64,000 bases of DNA from JAJDNS01 sp963578825 (GTDB taxonomy: Bacteria > Acidobacteriota > Vicinamibacteria > Fen-336), in the NCBI GenBank assembly GCA_963578825.1, contig CAUZDW010000013.1, positions 1 through 64,000 of the forward strand, written 5' to 3'. Made by a program: the position numbers and the translations under genes. Positions 50,977 through 60,169 of this stretch are shown here, one piece after another (position 1 is the stretch's first letter; every line of letters starts with the position of its first letter). The notes beneath the pieces were generated by a model. The model made no database searches, was not told the origin of the DNA, and saw nothing but the letters and a program-made list of their open reading frames with translations.

Positions 50977-53328
50977 TCAGAAGCGGAACAGATACGAGAC
51001 CTTCACGAAGAACTGCCAGCTGTCGGGGCCCAGGCGATCGCTTTGCACCAGCTCAGAGCCGTCGTCGATCGGCATCAGCCGACGGCTGTTCTGGTTGTTG
51101 TTGTAGCCGACGTACAGGGCCGTCCAGGGGTTCACCAGGTAGGTCGCCAGGAGGTCGGCGTTCAGGTTCTTCGCCGTTTCCAGCGACGTCTGCAACGGAT
51201 CGGCGATGAGGGAGTTGTACTGAACGATCGTCCGCAGGGTGATCCGCCGTGTGGGCTGCCAGCTCAGCCTCGCCCGGCCGATGTGGTTGTCGAAGACGCG
51301 CTGCCCGCTGGACTGCTCCTTGACCCGGGAGAAAATGTACCTCCCCTCGAGCTTGATCGATCGCGTCGCGAACCAGGTGAAGTTGAGGGTCCCCTGGGTC
51401 GAGTCCGCAAGCACCGGCGCGACTCCCTCCGGCGGCACGAGGTTGATGACCGTTCCCCAGGCGTACTCCCCGGACACCGTCACGCTGCTGGAGTAGCTGC
51501 TATTCCAGGAGATCCCCTGTCGAGCGCTGTCGTAACGGGTCTCCTCGAGGAGATCGGGGAAATCCTCGCTGGGCATGAGCCGCTCGACGAGGCCCGTGTA
51601 GAACGCTCCGAGGAACGTCCGGCCCACCAGCTCGACGCTCATGTCGACGCTGTAGAGAACGTCGAGGGGCGAGCCGTCGTACATCCACGAAGGGTTGAAG
51701 GTGACGTCCGGCCCCCAGGAGATCAGCACGTCCCCTTCGGGCCGGAACCGGTAGTTCAGTGTCTGGCGCAGGCCCCGGAAGTCCGGCCGGAGGAGGAGCG
51801 CTCGCGTCTGGGGTCGCCCGGGTCGGCTGGGGCCCCGCGAGCCCGGCAAAAACCCGAGCGCCGTGTCGAAGCCCGGGCTCCTGGCGTTGTACGCGGCCGC
51901 GTACGAGAGCTTGCGCCCGGTGCGCTCCACCAAGGCGTCTGCGGCCGGTCCGGACGACTCCTCGCCGTCGGTCGTGCGAGTCGAGCTCGCAACCCATTGA
52001 GCCGTCCCCACCCAGTTCGGGCTGAAACGGAAACGGGCGTCCAGCCCACCGACCCGGTTGTAGGAGTCCTCCAGCCGGGAGTCCGTGTACAGCATCCCCA
52101 CGTTGGACTGGTTCCCCATGTCGCGGCTCACACGGAGAACGGCGTTTCGACTCTTCTTGCCGAACAAGGGGTCGTCCTCCAGAACCTGCAACCCCGGCGC
52201 CCGATCGTCCGCGTAAAGCGCCCCGATGGCGTACGGGCCCGTTTTTCCGCTGAGGCGAGCCCCGACCTGGGGGTCCACGATGCGACGGCTGAAGAAGAGG
52301 TTGATCGGCGTCTGGAAGAAGCTGGCGTTCTCCAGGAAGAACGGCCGCCGCTCCGGGAAGAAGACCTCGAAGCGTTCGTTGACCGTCACCTGGGGCTCGT
52401 CCGACTCCACCTGGTTGAAGTCCGGGTTCAGCGTGACGTCGAGGACCAGGCTGTCGCGGAAGACGTTCTTGACGTCCAGGCCGCCGGCGAAGTCCGCTGA
52501 CTCCGAGACGTACTGTGGCTGCACCTCGTCCCGCTCGTCCAGCGCCCGAAACGAGCGAAAGAACCCGTAAGGAATCAGCTGCAGGTTGCGTCCGGGGGAG
52601 ACGTCCGAGATGCCGAGGAGCGAGCCCTCCTGGTTGAGCCGGCCCTCGATCCGGCTCGAGACGTGGGGCCAGTAGGACTGCTCGTTGGCTCTGGCGATCC
52701 GCCGGCCCAGGATGAGGCCCCATTCCTGGCTGTTCTCCGGGGAGAACCGCAGGCTCTTGAAGGGCAGGGCCATCCAGACGACGAAGCCCTCCGGTGTCAG
52801 GGTTCCCCGAGAGTCCCAGACCGTGTCGAAGGACCCATTGTACCGGTCCCCGCCCCGTTCCACGAAGCTGCCATCTCGCTGGACACCGAGAGGGTTGACG
52901 CCGAAAGAATACGCGCGGATCTGGTCGTTGAACGTGTCGAGGAAGAGGCTGACGCTGTCGTCGCTGCGACTGTCCTCGCGGCGCGAGAGCCTCGCGCGGA
53001 TCTTGTCGGGCTCGGAGTCGAAGCAGACGAAGACGATGTACAGGTTCGAATGGTCGTAGCCGAGATAGGCCTCCGTCCGCTGAGACGCCGGGTCCCCGTC
53101 CCGGGGCCGGTTCTGCTTGAACTCGTCGACCCGGACCATGGACCTCGCGACGTCGGACGATGGCTCCATGGAGACGAAGTCTTCGAGGGTCGGGGCGGTC
53201 TCGAGTCGTGGAATCTGAACCGACGACCGCGCTTCGGCACGCTGTCCTCCCTCGGCCGAGGCGACGAGCCACAGGGGAACGAGGGCGCACAGCCCAAGAA
53301 ACTGAGGAGGCTTGATGAGGCGGATCAC
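50977..53328 (-). CDS. DUF5916 outer-membrane beta-barrel protein, paralogue C (783 aa), first gene of the array
   Basis: The start is GTG at 53328, giving MIRLIKPPQFLGLCALVPLWLVASAEGG, a signal peptide less like those of A and B. The CBM9-like domain (RTEAYLGYDHSNLYIVFVCFD) and DUF5916 barrel (RRPFFLENASFFQTPIN) are intact, and the C-terminus is VKVSYLFRF. It is transcribed first, directly from the promoter at 53345-53340, with a leader of about five bases and no Shine-Dalgarno sequence. Downstream copies B and A follow on the same strand. Three adjacent full-length copies argue for recent tandem duplication with selection to keep all of them. Confidence 0.85.
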   Translation of the reverse strand: MIRLIKPPQFLGLCALVPLWLVASAEGGQRAEARSSVQIPRLETAPTLEDFVSMEPSSDVARSMVRVDEFKQNRPRDGDPASQRTEAYLGYDHSNLYIVFVCFDSEPDKIRARLSRREDSRSDDSVSLFLDTFNDQIRAYSFGVNPLGVQRDGSFVERGGDRYNGSFDTVWDSRGTLTPEGFVVWMALPFKSLRFSPENSQEWGLILGRRIARANEQSYWPHVSSRIEGRLNQEGSLLGISDVSPGRNLQLIPYGFFRSFRALDERDEVQPQYVSESADFAGGLDVKNVFRDSLVLDVTLNPDFNQVESDEPQVTVNERFEVFFPERRPFFLENASFFQTPINLFFSRRIVDPQVGARLSGKTGPYAIGALYADDRAPGLQVLEDDPLFGKKSRNAVLRVSRDMGNQSNVGMLYTDSRLEDSYNRVGGLDARFRFSPNWVGTAQWVASSTRTTDGEESSGPAADALVERTGRKLSYAAAYNARSPGFDTALGFLPGSRGPSRPGRPQTRALLLRPDFRGLRQTLNYRFRPEGDVLISWGPDVTFNPSWMYDGSPLDVLYSVDMSVELVGRTFLGAFYTGLVERLMPSEDFPDLLEETRYDSARQGISWNSSYSSSVTVSGEYAWGTVINLVPPEGVAPVLADSTQGTLNFTWFATRSIKLEGRYIFSRVKEQSSGQRVFDNHIGRARLSWQPTRRITLRTIVQYNSLIADPLQTSLETAKNLNADLLATYLVNPWTALYVGYNNNQNSRRLMPIDDGSELVQSDRLGPDSWQFFVKVSYLFRF

Positions 53329-53339
53329 TGGGGCTCACA

Positions 53340-53360
53340 ATTATACGGGCGCTCGCGCCC
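53340..53360 (-). promoter_or_regulatory. Consensus -10 box with palindromic operator candidate for the DUF5916 array
   Basis: On the minus strand a perfect TATAAT (53345-53340) lies 11 bases before the GTG start. Just upstream, in the spacer, is a 14-bp inverted repeat, GGGCGC-TC-GCGCCC (53347-53360). A repressor bound there would block RNA polymerase. The -35 region is poor, as in activator-dependent or extended -10 promoters. Transcription would begin about five bases before the start codon. Confidence 0.5.
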
Positions 53361-53460
53361 CGTCGACACCTTGGGCTCGAGCGCTGCCGTCGCTGGTCCG
53401 GCTCGGGGTATCCTACTCATTGGTTCGCCAGGAACTCATCGGCCGTTGGTTCCGCCGCGT

Positions 53461-54690
53461 ATGGCTCCAGACCCCATGAACGTCGACTTCCAGCGCGCCG
53501 TCGATCGCTTCGTCGGTGTACCCCTCTGCCGCATGCTCTCGCTTTTCCCCCGCGCCCGCGACCGTGCGGAAGGCGCGCCCCCGCCGAAGAAGATTCTCGT
53601 CATTCTGCTTTCGGAGATGGGAAGCCTGGTGCTGGCGCAGCCCATGTTCTCCCGTCTTCGCGAGAAGTATCCCGACGCGTCCTTCCACGCGCTCGTCTTC
53701 CAGAAGAACAGGGAGGCCCTGGAGCTTCTCGAGGCGCTTCCGGACGGCAACACCCTGACGCTTCGAGATGGCTCGCTGACCGCTTTGGCCACGGACAGCC
53801 TGTCTGCGCTGCGGACGCTCCGGCGGCTTCGGATCGATGTCGTCATCGACTGCGAGCTCTTCGCCCGGCTGAGCGCCATTCTCTCGTTTCTGAGCGGCGC
53901 TCGGAGACGCGTGGGGTTCGAGCGTCACACGCAGGAGGGGCTGTACCGTGGAGGCTTCATCAATCGTCCCGTTCTCTACAACCCCTATCAGCACATCGCC
54001 CACCAGTTCGTCACCCTTGCGGAAGCGATCGACGGCCGCGGCGCTCCGACGGTCAAGCGGTCTGTCCCTCGGGAGGCTCTCACGCTTCCGCGGATGGTGC
54101 TGCGAGACGGCGAGCTCGAGACGATGAAGGCCCGCCTCGAAGCCGACTTCCCCGAGGCGAAAGGCAAGCGACTCGTTCTCGTTTATGCCGGAGGGGGACT
54201 CCTCCCCGTCCGTGCCTGGCCGCAGGCGAGCTTCGAGGAGCTCGTGGCCGGGCTGGTGGCCGCGGACTATGCCGTCGGCATCATCGGGCAGGGCGGCGAC
54301 AGGGTAAAGGCGCAGGCCATCCAGACGCAGATCGGGGGCGAGCTCTGCCTCGACCTGACGGGCTACACCGCGACGGTGCGCGAGCTCATGCTGCTCTTCC
54401 ACCTGGCGGAGCTCCTCGTCACCAACGACGGCGGCCCGGGCCACTTCGCTGCCATGACCCCCATCTCCAGCATCATCTTTTTTGGCCCGGAGACCCCGGC
54501 TCTCTACGGAAGCCTCGGTCGCCGGACGTTTCACTTCTATCAGGGTCTCTCGTGCTCGCCGTGTCTCACCGCCTACAACCACAGAAACTCGCCCTGTGAC
54601 GGCGACAACCAGTGCCTGAAGACGATCCCGGCACGGCACGTCCTGGCAAAGGCCCGAGAGCTTCTCGCCCAGAGAAGCGTAGGGTCTTGA
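53461..54690 (+). CDS. Glycosyltransferase family 9 (heptosyltransferase-like) protein (409 aa)
   Basis: After a short basic N-terminal part, residues about 44-60 read ILVILLSEMGSLVLAQP, the opening Rossmann strand and loop of GT9 enzymes. The acceptor half ends near ARRRVGFERHTQEGLY. The nucleotide-sugar half begins at about 235 (RLVLVYAGGGLLPVRAWPQASF) and has GIIGQGGD and LLVTNDGGPGHFAAM, the T-N-D-x-G-P-x-H donor-binding motif. The C-terminus has four Cys (SCSPCLTAYNHRNSPCDGDNQC), as in GT9 members of planctomycete-like genomes. It would act at the inner face of the cytoplasmic membrane on lipopolysaccharide core or another glycan. Two ATGs (53461 and 53476) are possible. Confidence 0.85.
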   Translation: MAPDPMNVDFQRAVDRFVGVPLCRMLSLFPRARDRAEGAPPPKKILVILLSEMGSLVLAQPMFSRLREKYPDASFHALVFQKNREALELLEALPDGNTLTLRDGSLTALATDSLSALRTLRRLRIDVVIDCELFARLSAILSFLSGARRRVGFERHTQEGLYRGGFINRPVLYNPYQHIAHQFVTLAEAIDGRGAPTVKRSVPREALTLPRMVLRDGELETMKARLEADFPEAKGKRLVLVYAGGGLLPVRAWPQASFEELVAGLVAADYAVGIIGQGGDRVKAQAIQTQIGGELCLDLTGYTATVRELMLLFHLAELLVTNDGGPGHFAAMTPISSIIFFGPETPALYGSLGRRTFHFYQGLSCSPCLTAYNHRNSPCDGDNQCLKTIPARHVLAKARELLAQRSVGS

Positions 54691-54736
54691 CGCACGCCTT
54701 GTTGCCCTCGACCTACAGTCTGGGGAGGGCAGGATT

Positions 54737-56050
54737 CTATCTCACGCTTAGATTCGCCCGGACGATCTCGCGGTCATTTCGCACGACGACGTGGCGGTTC
54801 GCGTACGCCGGGTGCGACCAGTGGACCACTCCGAGCTCCCGGCCCGAGGCCGGGGAGGTGGGCTCGATCAGCAGCGTGCGGTCGATCTCCTCGTAGCCCT
54901 CGGGCGCGAGGCGCGCGAGGATGAGCTCTCCCCGATCGTTGTTGATGACGTAGCGCTCGCCGTGCCGCACGATGAAGGCTGCCGCCCAGCGGGCCTTCTC
55001 GCCGACCACCTCGAGCGACTCCCAGAGTCTCTCGCCCGTCTTCACGTCGAGTCCGCGGAGCTGGCCGTAGCTGCCCACCCCGTAGATCGTGTCGCCGTCG
55101 ATGACGGGCGTCGAGATCAGGGCGTGGAGGCCGTCGCTGTCGATCTCGGACTGGCCGCTGACCTGCCAGAGTGCCCGGGCCCCCGGGGCGTCCTTCTCCA
55201 GCTCGAGGAGCAGCGATCCGTTGAAGAAGCACGACACGAGCAGCCGGTGCTCGGCCAGCACGGGCGTCGCCACGGTCATCCCCATGTCGACGTCGAACGG
55301 CACCTCCCAGTGGCGCCGTCCCGTCCTCGGATCGAGCGAGGCGACACCCCGCGGGTGCCACAGGATGAGCTGGCGCGTGCCGCCCACGTGGAAGATCACG
55401 GGCTGCGCGTAGCCCGGCTCCTTTCCCGTGGGGAGCGCTCGCCAGACCTCGCGCCCCGTGCCCTTGTCGAACGCCACCACGAGGGCCTCGCCGCGTCCTC
55501 CGACCAGTGCGATCAGGAGGCCGCCTTCGACGATCGGGGCCCCGTTCATGCCCCAGGTCGGGACCCGGGTGCCGTAGTCACGCTCGAAGTCCTTGGTCCA
55601 CCTGAGGTCGCCCGTCTCGACGTCGAGGCACAGGAGCGCACCCTTGGCGCCCAGCACGTAGAGGCGGTCGCCATCGACGGTCGGGGTCGCCCGCGGTCCG
55701 ATCGCGTAGCGCGGTTGCAGGCCCGCGTAGTCGGCAGGCCATTCGCGGGTCCACAGGATCTCGCCGGTCTTCTCGTCCAGCGCCAGCGCCCGCTCGGTGC
55801 CCTTCATTCCCTCGGTGGTCTGGAAGTCCGTGACGAATATGCGCCCGTCGGCCACCGCGGGCCCGGCGTAGCCGCCGCGCACCGGCACGCGCCACGTGTA
55901 TTCGAGACCTCCCTCGGGGAAGGACTCCATGATGCCCGTCTCGGTCCAGACGCCGAGGCGTCCCCGCCCCCGCCACTCGGGCCAGTCCTCGGCCGCGGCC
56001 GGGAGGGTGAGGAGGGCCAGAACGAGCGTCAACACCGTGGGACGAGGCAT
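54737..56050 (-). CDS. Exported PQQ-like beta-propeller protein (437 aa)
   Basis: The ATG at 56050 starts a signal peptide (TVLTLVLALLTLPAAAE) followed by the mature motif DWPEWRGRGRLG. Blades show the PQQ-like consensus: ALALDEKTGEILWTREW, LLCLDVETGDLRWTKDF, VVAFDKGTGREVWRAL, VASLDPRTGRRHWEV and LRGLDVKTGERLWES. The upstream open frame to 56236 is rejected since it is Arg/Ser-rich noise. It is transcribed away from the Tat-propeller gene at 56113 and converges with the GT9 gene. Catalytic residues for quinoprotein dehydrogenases are not evident; the role is unknown. Confidence 0.85.
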   Translation of the reverse strand: MPRPTVLTLVLALLTLPAAAEDWPEWRGRGRLGVWTETGIMESFPEGGLEYTWRVPVRGGYAGPAVADGRIFVTDFQTTEGMKGTERALALDEKTGEILWTREWPADYAGLQPRYAIGPRATPTVDGDRLYVLGAKGALLCLDVETGDLRWTKDFERDYGTRVPTWGMNGAPIVEGGLLIALVGGRGEALVVAFDKGTGREVWRALPTGKEPGYAQPVIFHVGGTRQLILWHPRGVASLDPRTGRRHWEVPFDVDMGMTVATPVLAEHRLLVSCFFNGSLLLELEKDAPGARALWQVSGQSEIDSDGLHALISTPVIDGDTIYGVGSYGQLRGLDVKTGERLWESLEVVGEKARWAAAFIVRHGERYVINNDRGELILARLAPEGYEEIDRTLLIEPTSPASGRELGVVHWSHPAYANRHVVVRNDREIVRANLSVR

Positions 56051-56112
56051 GGGCAAAGTGTACCGCCTCCCGCCACAGGCCCGTCGAGCCGTGCTATCAA
56101 GGAGGAACGTGG

Positions 56113-57285
56113 ATGTGTCGACGGAGGACGATCGTGATGCCTGGGGATGAGCGCTCGCGCCGGGACTTCTTGAAGAGAACGACCGCGGTGGCCGCGGCCC
56201 TGGCCTCGGGTGGGCCCCGGGCCTTCGCAACGACACCTGCCTCCGACTGGCCCCAGTTTCGTCGTGATGCCCACCTCACGGGTGTGAGCCCCTCGTCCCC
56301 GCCCGAGCTCGACATCCTCTGGACACACGATGCGGGCGAAGAGGGGATCGAGTCCTCGGCCGCGATCGTCGACGGCACGGTGTACGTGGGCACCGTGTCC
56401 GGCCAGCTCCTGGCCCTCGATCTCGAGACGGGCACACTCCGCTGGTCCCGCGACCTCGGGGCCGAGGTCGGCGAGTCCTCGCCCTGTGTCTCCGGGGGAA
56501 TCGTCTATGTGGGCGATCTCGACGGCGTGGTTCACGCCGCGGCGATCGCCGACGGCCAGCCGGTCTGGACCTTCGAGGCCGGCTCCGAGATCCGGGCCTC
56601 TCCGGTGGTCACGGGCGGCCGCGTCTTGATCGGTTCCTACGACCAGCAGCTCTACGCCCTTGACGCCAGGGCCGGGACCCGCCTCTGGAGCTTCGAGACC
56701 GAAGGCCCGGTCCACGCCACGAGTGCCGTCGCCGACGGGCTCACATACGTGGCGGGCTGCGACGGAGAGCTCCGCGCGCTGCGCATCGAGGACGGGACCC
56801 AGGTCTTCAGCATCTCTTCGGGGGGCTACACCGGCGCCTCGCCCGCCATCGTGGGCACGCGGGCGTACTACGGCACGTTCGAGAACGACGTTCTCGGGGC
56901 CGACCTGGAGGCGAAGACCATCGTCTGGCGCTACCAGCACGGGCATCGGCAGTTTCCGTTCTACTCCTCGGCTGCCGTCGCCAGGGGCCGGGTGGTGCTC
57001 GGGGGCCGCGACCGCATGGTGCACGCCCTCGACGTCGAGAACGGCAACGAAGCCTGGACGTTCGCCACCAGGGCCCGGGTCGACTCGTCGCCGGCGATCG
57101 TCGGCGACCGGGTGTACGTGGGCTCGGGAGACGGGCGTCTCTATGTCCTGGACCTTGGATCGGGGGCCGTCGTCGCCGACTTCGACTCGGGCTCGGCGTT
57201 CAGCGCCTCGCCCGCCATCGCCGATGGACGTCTCGTGATCGGGACACGGGACGGGCTGCTCTACTGCTTCGGCCGGAATGCCTGA
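56113..57285 (+). CDS. Tat-exported PQQ-like beta-propeller protein (390 aa)
   Basis: AAGGAGG seven bases before the ATG supports the start. ERSRRDFLKRTTAVAAALASGG is a strong Tat signal, unlike the Sec signals of the sibling propellers, which suggests folding or cofactor loading before export. The mature part opens SDWPQFRRDAHLTGVS and has about eight regular blades: LLALDLETGTLRW, VHAAAIADGQPVWTFEA, LYALDARAGTRLWSFET, LRALRIEDGTQVFSI, VHALDVENGNEAWTFAT and LYVLDLGSGAVVADF. It is the most regular propeller in the window and resembles BamB-like folds, although BamB itself is a lipoprotein. Confidence 0.87.
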   Translation: MCRRRTIVMPGDERSRRDFLKRTTAVAAALASGGPRAFATTPASDWPQFRRDAHLTGVSPSSPPELDILWTHDAGEEGIESSAAIVDGTVYVGTVSGQLLALDLETGTLRWSRDLGAEVGESSPCVSGGIVYVGDLDGVVHAAAIADGQPVWTFEAGSEIRASPVVTGGRVLIGSYDQQLYALDARAGTRLWSFETEGPVHATSAVADGLTYVAGCDGELRALRIEDGTQVFSISSGGYTGASPAIVGTRAYYGTFENDVLGADLEAKTIVWRYQHGHRQFPFYSSAAVARGRVVLGGRDRMVHALDVENGNEAWTFATRARVDSSPAIVGDRVYVGSGDGRLYVLDLGSGAVVADFDSGSAFSASPAIADGRLVIGTRDGLLYCFGRNA

Positions 57286-57411
57286 GCGGACATCGCGGCG
57301 CTCGCTGTCAAAAGATGTCTCGAGGCGCTGCACGACCGTCGTCACCCGTCGCAGGGCCCGCGTCCTGGAACACAATACCGGCTGTCCGGTTTCAAGGTAA
57401 GGAGTTTGCCC

Positions 57412-58731
57412 ATGGTTGCCCTTCGCCGCGCCGCCCAGGCCACACCGGCCCTTTTCGCGATCTTCCTCCTGGCCGCTCCCGCCCTCGCTGACGACTGGCC
57501 CGGCTGGCGCGGAGCCAAACGCGATGCTGTCTCCAACGAGACCGGCCTGCTGCAGGAGTGGGGCCCCACGGGGCCGCCCCTGGAGTGGAAAGCCTCGGGA
57601 GTTGGCGCCGGGTATTCGAGCGTTGCCGTCGTGGGTGACCGCATCTATACGGCAGGCGACAAGGACGGATCACAGCACGTCTTCGCGCTGGATCGGGATG
57701 GAGGTCGGGTGCTCTGGCAGGCGAAGCTGGGTCCGATCTTCGACGACAAGAGAGGGGGAGGGCCGCGGAGCACGCCCGTCGTCGACGACGGCCGCGTCTT
57801 CGTGCTGGGCACCGAGGGCGAGCTCGTCTGCCTGGACGCGGAGTCCGGGAAGGAGCTCTGGCGCAAGAGCCTCCCCAATGACTTTGGCGGAAAGATGATG
57901 TCCGGTTGGCGGTGGAGCGAGTCGCCGCTCGTGGACGGCGACTGGCTCGTCTTCACGCCCGGCGCGCCGGATGCCGCCCTCGTGGCCGTCGACAAGGCGA
58001 CCGGCCGGGAGATCTGGCGAGCGGCCGTCCCCGAGCTCGGTCCGAACGGCAAGGACGGCGCCGCGTACTCCTCCATCGTGGTGTCACAGGCAGCAGGCGT
58101 GAAGCAGTACGTTCAGCTTCTCGGCCGCGGCCTCGTGGGGATTCGCGCCTCCGACGGCAAGTACCTCTGGGGATACAACCGGGTGGCCAACAGGGTCGCC
58201 AACATCTCGACGCCGATCGTCACGGGGGACGTGGCCTTCGCCGCGACCGGGTACCAGACCGGGTCCGCGCTTCTCGATCTCGAGGCCTCGGGCGACGGCG
58301 TGGCGGCCCGGGAGCGCTACTTCCTCGAGCCCAAGACGCTCCAGAACCATCACGGTGGCCTCGTGCTGGTCGACGGGCACCTCTACGCCGGCCAGGGCCA
58401 CAACAAGGGTTTCCCCATCTGCGTCGAGCTCGAGTCCGGGAAGGTCGCCTGGGGCGGAGACATCCGGAATGCCGGCACCGGGTCGGCGGCGGTCCTCTAC
58501 GCGGACGGGCGCCTGTACTTCCGGTACGAGAACGGGATCATCATCCTGATCGCCGCGACCCCGTCGGGCTACCAGGAGAAGGGCACGCTTGAGATTCCGG
58601 ACGTGACCCGTCCGAGCTGGCCGCACCTCGCCATCTCCGATGGGCGGCTCTACGTCCGCGAGCAGGACGACCTCTACTGCTACGATCTGCGCGACTCGTC
58701 TGGAAAATCGGCTAACATCCGCACTCGTTGA
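57412..58731 (+). CDS. Exported PQQ-like beta-propeller protein (439 aa)
   Basis: AAGGAG seven bases before the ATG at 57412 fixes the start (an upstream TTG at 57406 is too close). After a signal peptide (TPALFAIFLLAAPALAD) comes DWPGWRGAKRDAVSNETGLLQEW, the N-terminal motif shared with the propeller at 3585-5780. Blades include VFALDRDGGRVLWQ, LVCLDAESGKELWR and LVAVDKATGREIWRA. It is probably cotranscribed with the MFS transporter (65 bp downstream) and the Tat PLP enzyme, which suggests these three genes handle one substrate. The role is not known. Confidence 0.85.
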   Translation: MVALRRAAQATPALFAIFLLAAPALADDWPGWRGAKRDAVSNETGLLQEWGPTGPPLEWKASGVGAGYSSVAVVGDRIYTAGDKDGSQHVFALDRDGGRVLWQAKLGPIFDDKRGGGPRSTPVVDDGRVFVLGTEGELVCLDAESGKELWRKSLPNDFGGKMMSGWRWSESPLVDGDWLVFTPGAPDAALVAVDKATGREIWRAAVPELGPNGKDGAAYSSIVVSQAAGVKQYVQLLGRGLVGIRASDGKYLWGYNRVANRVANISTPIVTGDVAFAATGYQTGSALLDLEASGDGVAARERYFLEPKTLQNHHGGLVLVDGHLYAGQGHNKGFPICVELESGKVAWGGDIRNAGTGSAAVLYADGRLYFRYENGIIILIAATPSGYQEKGTLEIPDVTRPSWPHLAISDGRLYVREQDDLYCYDLRDSSGKSANIRTR

Positions 58732-58795
58732 GCCGGGAAGGCGCGGGGCGCTCCCGCTGCTTGCGCCTGGCACCCCCCTGGCAGTGGAGGGCTGA

Positions 58796-60154
58796 GTGAC
58801 GACGACACCCAACGGAAGCTCGTCCCCGGAGGCGGCCCCGGCGCCGCTCACCCCCACCCAGTGGCTCATCTGCGGGGTCGCCGCCCTCGGCTTCGCCTTC
58901 GACATCTACGAGCTCCTGATGCTGCCGCTCATCGTGCGCCCGGCGCTCCTGGACCTGATCGGGGCCAAGCCGGGCACCCCAGAGTTCAGCCATTGGGTGG
59001 GGCTCCTCTTCTTCGTGCCCGCCCTGGCGGGCGGGGTCTTCGGCCTCCTGGGCGGCTACCTGACGGACCTCTTCGGTCGGCGCCGTGTGCTCGTCTGGAG
59101 CATCTTGATCTACGCCTTCTCCGCCATGGCCGCCGCCTTCTCGACTTCGGTGGAGATGCTGCTGTTTTTCCGCTGCACGACCTTCGTGGGCGTGTCGGTG
59201 GAGTTCGTGGCGGCCGTGGCGTGGCTGGCCGAGCTCTTCCCCCATCCGAAACGGCGCGAAGCGGTGCTCGGCACGACGCAGGCCTTCTCGTCCCTGGGTG
59301 GCCTCATGGTCACCGCTGCCTACTTCCTCGCGGTGACGTACGCCGAGTCGCTGCCGCCGATCCTCGGAGACCACCAGGCGTGGCGCTACACCCTCATGTC
59401 CGGCGTGATCCCGGCGCTTCCGCTGATCCTCGTTCGCCCCTTCCTGCCCGAGTCCCCGGCGTGGCGCGAGAAGAAGGCGGCGGGCACCCTGAAGCGACCG
59501 AGCCTGGTGGCGATCTTCCAGGGCGATCTCCGTCGAGTGACGATCGTCACGACGATCATGGTCGCCTGCAGCTATGGCGCCGCCTTCGGCGCGATCCAGC
59601 ACGTGCCCCGGATGGTGTCGGGTCTGCCCGGCGTGAGTGACCTGCCCAGGCTCGCTCAGCAGCAGGTCGTCAGCGCGGTCCAGGCCTGGCAGGAGTTCGG
59701 CGGGCTGGCCGGACGCATCCTGCTCGCCTTCCTGGCGGTGCGCATCGTGGCACGGCGGAGGCTGATACGGACCTTCCAGGTCCCCGGACTCGTCATGTTG
59801 CCGGTCGTGCTCGGCTACGCCGCCACCTCGAACCTCGAGATGCTCAAGTGGGGGATCCTCGTGGTCGGCATGCTGACGGTCGCGCAGTTCAGCTTCTGGG
59901 GAAACTACCTGCCGCGCGTCTACCCGACGCACCTGCGTGGCACGGGCGAGAGCTTCGCCGCCAACGTGGGTGGACGCATGATCGGCACCTCGGCTGCGCT
60001 CGTCACGACCACTCTGGTCGCCTACATGCCCGGCGAGACGGCGCCGATGAGGCTCGCCTATGCCGCGGCGGTGGTCGGCACCCTCGCCTACGTCGTGGGC
60101 TTCATCGCCAGCTTCTTCCTCCCGGAACCGGAGCGCGAGGAGCTTCCCGACTGA
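58796..60154 (+). CDS. MFS transporter (452 aa)
   Basis: A GTG start gives a protein with twelve predicted transmembrane segments. The first helix FAFDIYELLMLPLIVRPALL and the loop GGYLTDLFGRRRVLVWS (the G-x-x-x-D-x-x-G-R-R/K motif between helices 2 and 3) identify the major facilitator superfamily. The second half has the related YPTHLRGTGESFAANVGGRMIG, typical of the metabolite:H+ symporter and sugar-transporter branches. Loop segment FRCTTFVGVSVEFVAAVAWLAELFPHPKRRE fits the same group. The substrate is unknown. Placement between a PQQ-like propeller and a PLP enzyme suggests an organic acid or amino compound. Confidence 0.87.
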   Translation: MTTTPNGSSSPEAAPAPLTPTQWLICGVAALGFAFDIYELLMLPLIVRPALLDLIGAKPGTPEFSHWVGLLFFVPALAGGVFGLLGGYLTDLFGRRRVLVWSILIYAFSAMAAAFSTSVEMLLFFRCTTFVGVSVEFVAAVAWLAELFPHPKRREAVLGTTQAFSSLGGLMVTAAYFLAVTYAESLPPILGDHQAWRYTLMSGVIPALPLILVRPFLPESPAWREKKAAGTLKRPSLVAIFQGDLRRVTIVTTIMVACSYGAAFGAIQHVPRMVSGLPGVSDLPRLAQQQVVSAVQAWQEFGGLAGRILLAFLAVRIVARRRLIRTFQVPGLVMLPVVLGYAATSNLEMLKWGILVVGMLTVAQFSFWGNYLPRVYPTHLRGTGESFAANVGGRMIGTSAALVTTTLVAYMPGETAPMRLAYAAAVVGTLAYVVGFIASFFLPEPEREELPD

Positions 60155-60169
60155 TATTAGGAGGGCACA

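Larger units (their letters stand above)
46200..53328 (-). repeat. Tandem triplication of a roughly 2.35-kb DUF5916 gene
   Basis: Three head-to-tail gene copies of almost equal length (783, 782 and 783 codons) occupy 7.1 kb. Long blocks are nearly identical among them, such as RRPFFLENAS, FDTVWDSRGTLT and YLVNPWTALY. Spacers are 3 bp (C to B) and 73 bp (B to A). The order of divergence cannot be judged without an alignment. Confidence 0.8.
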
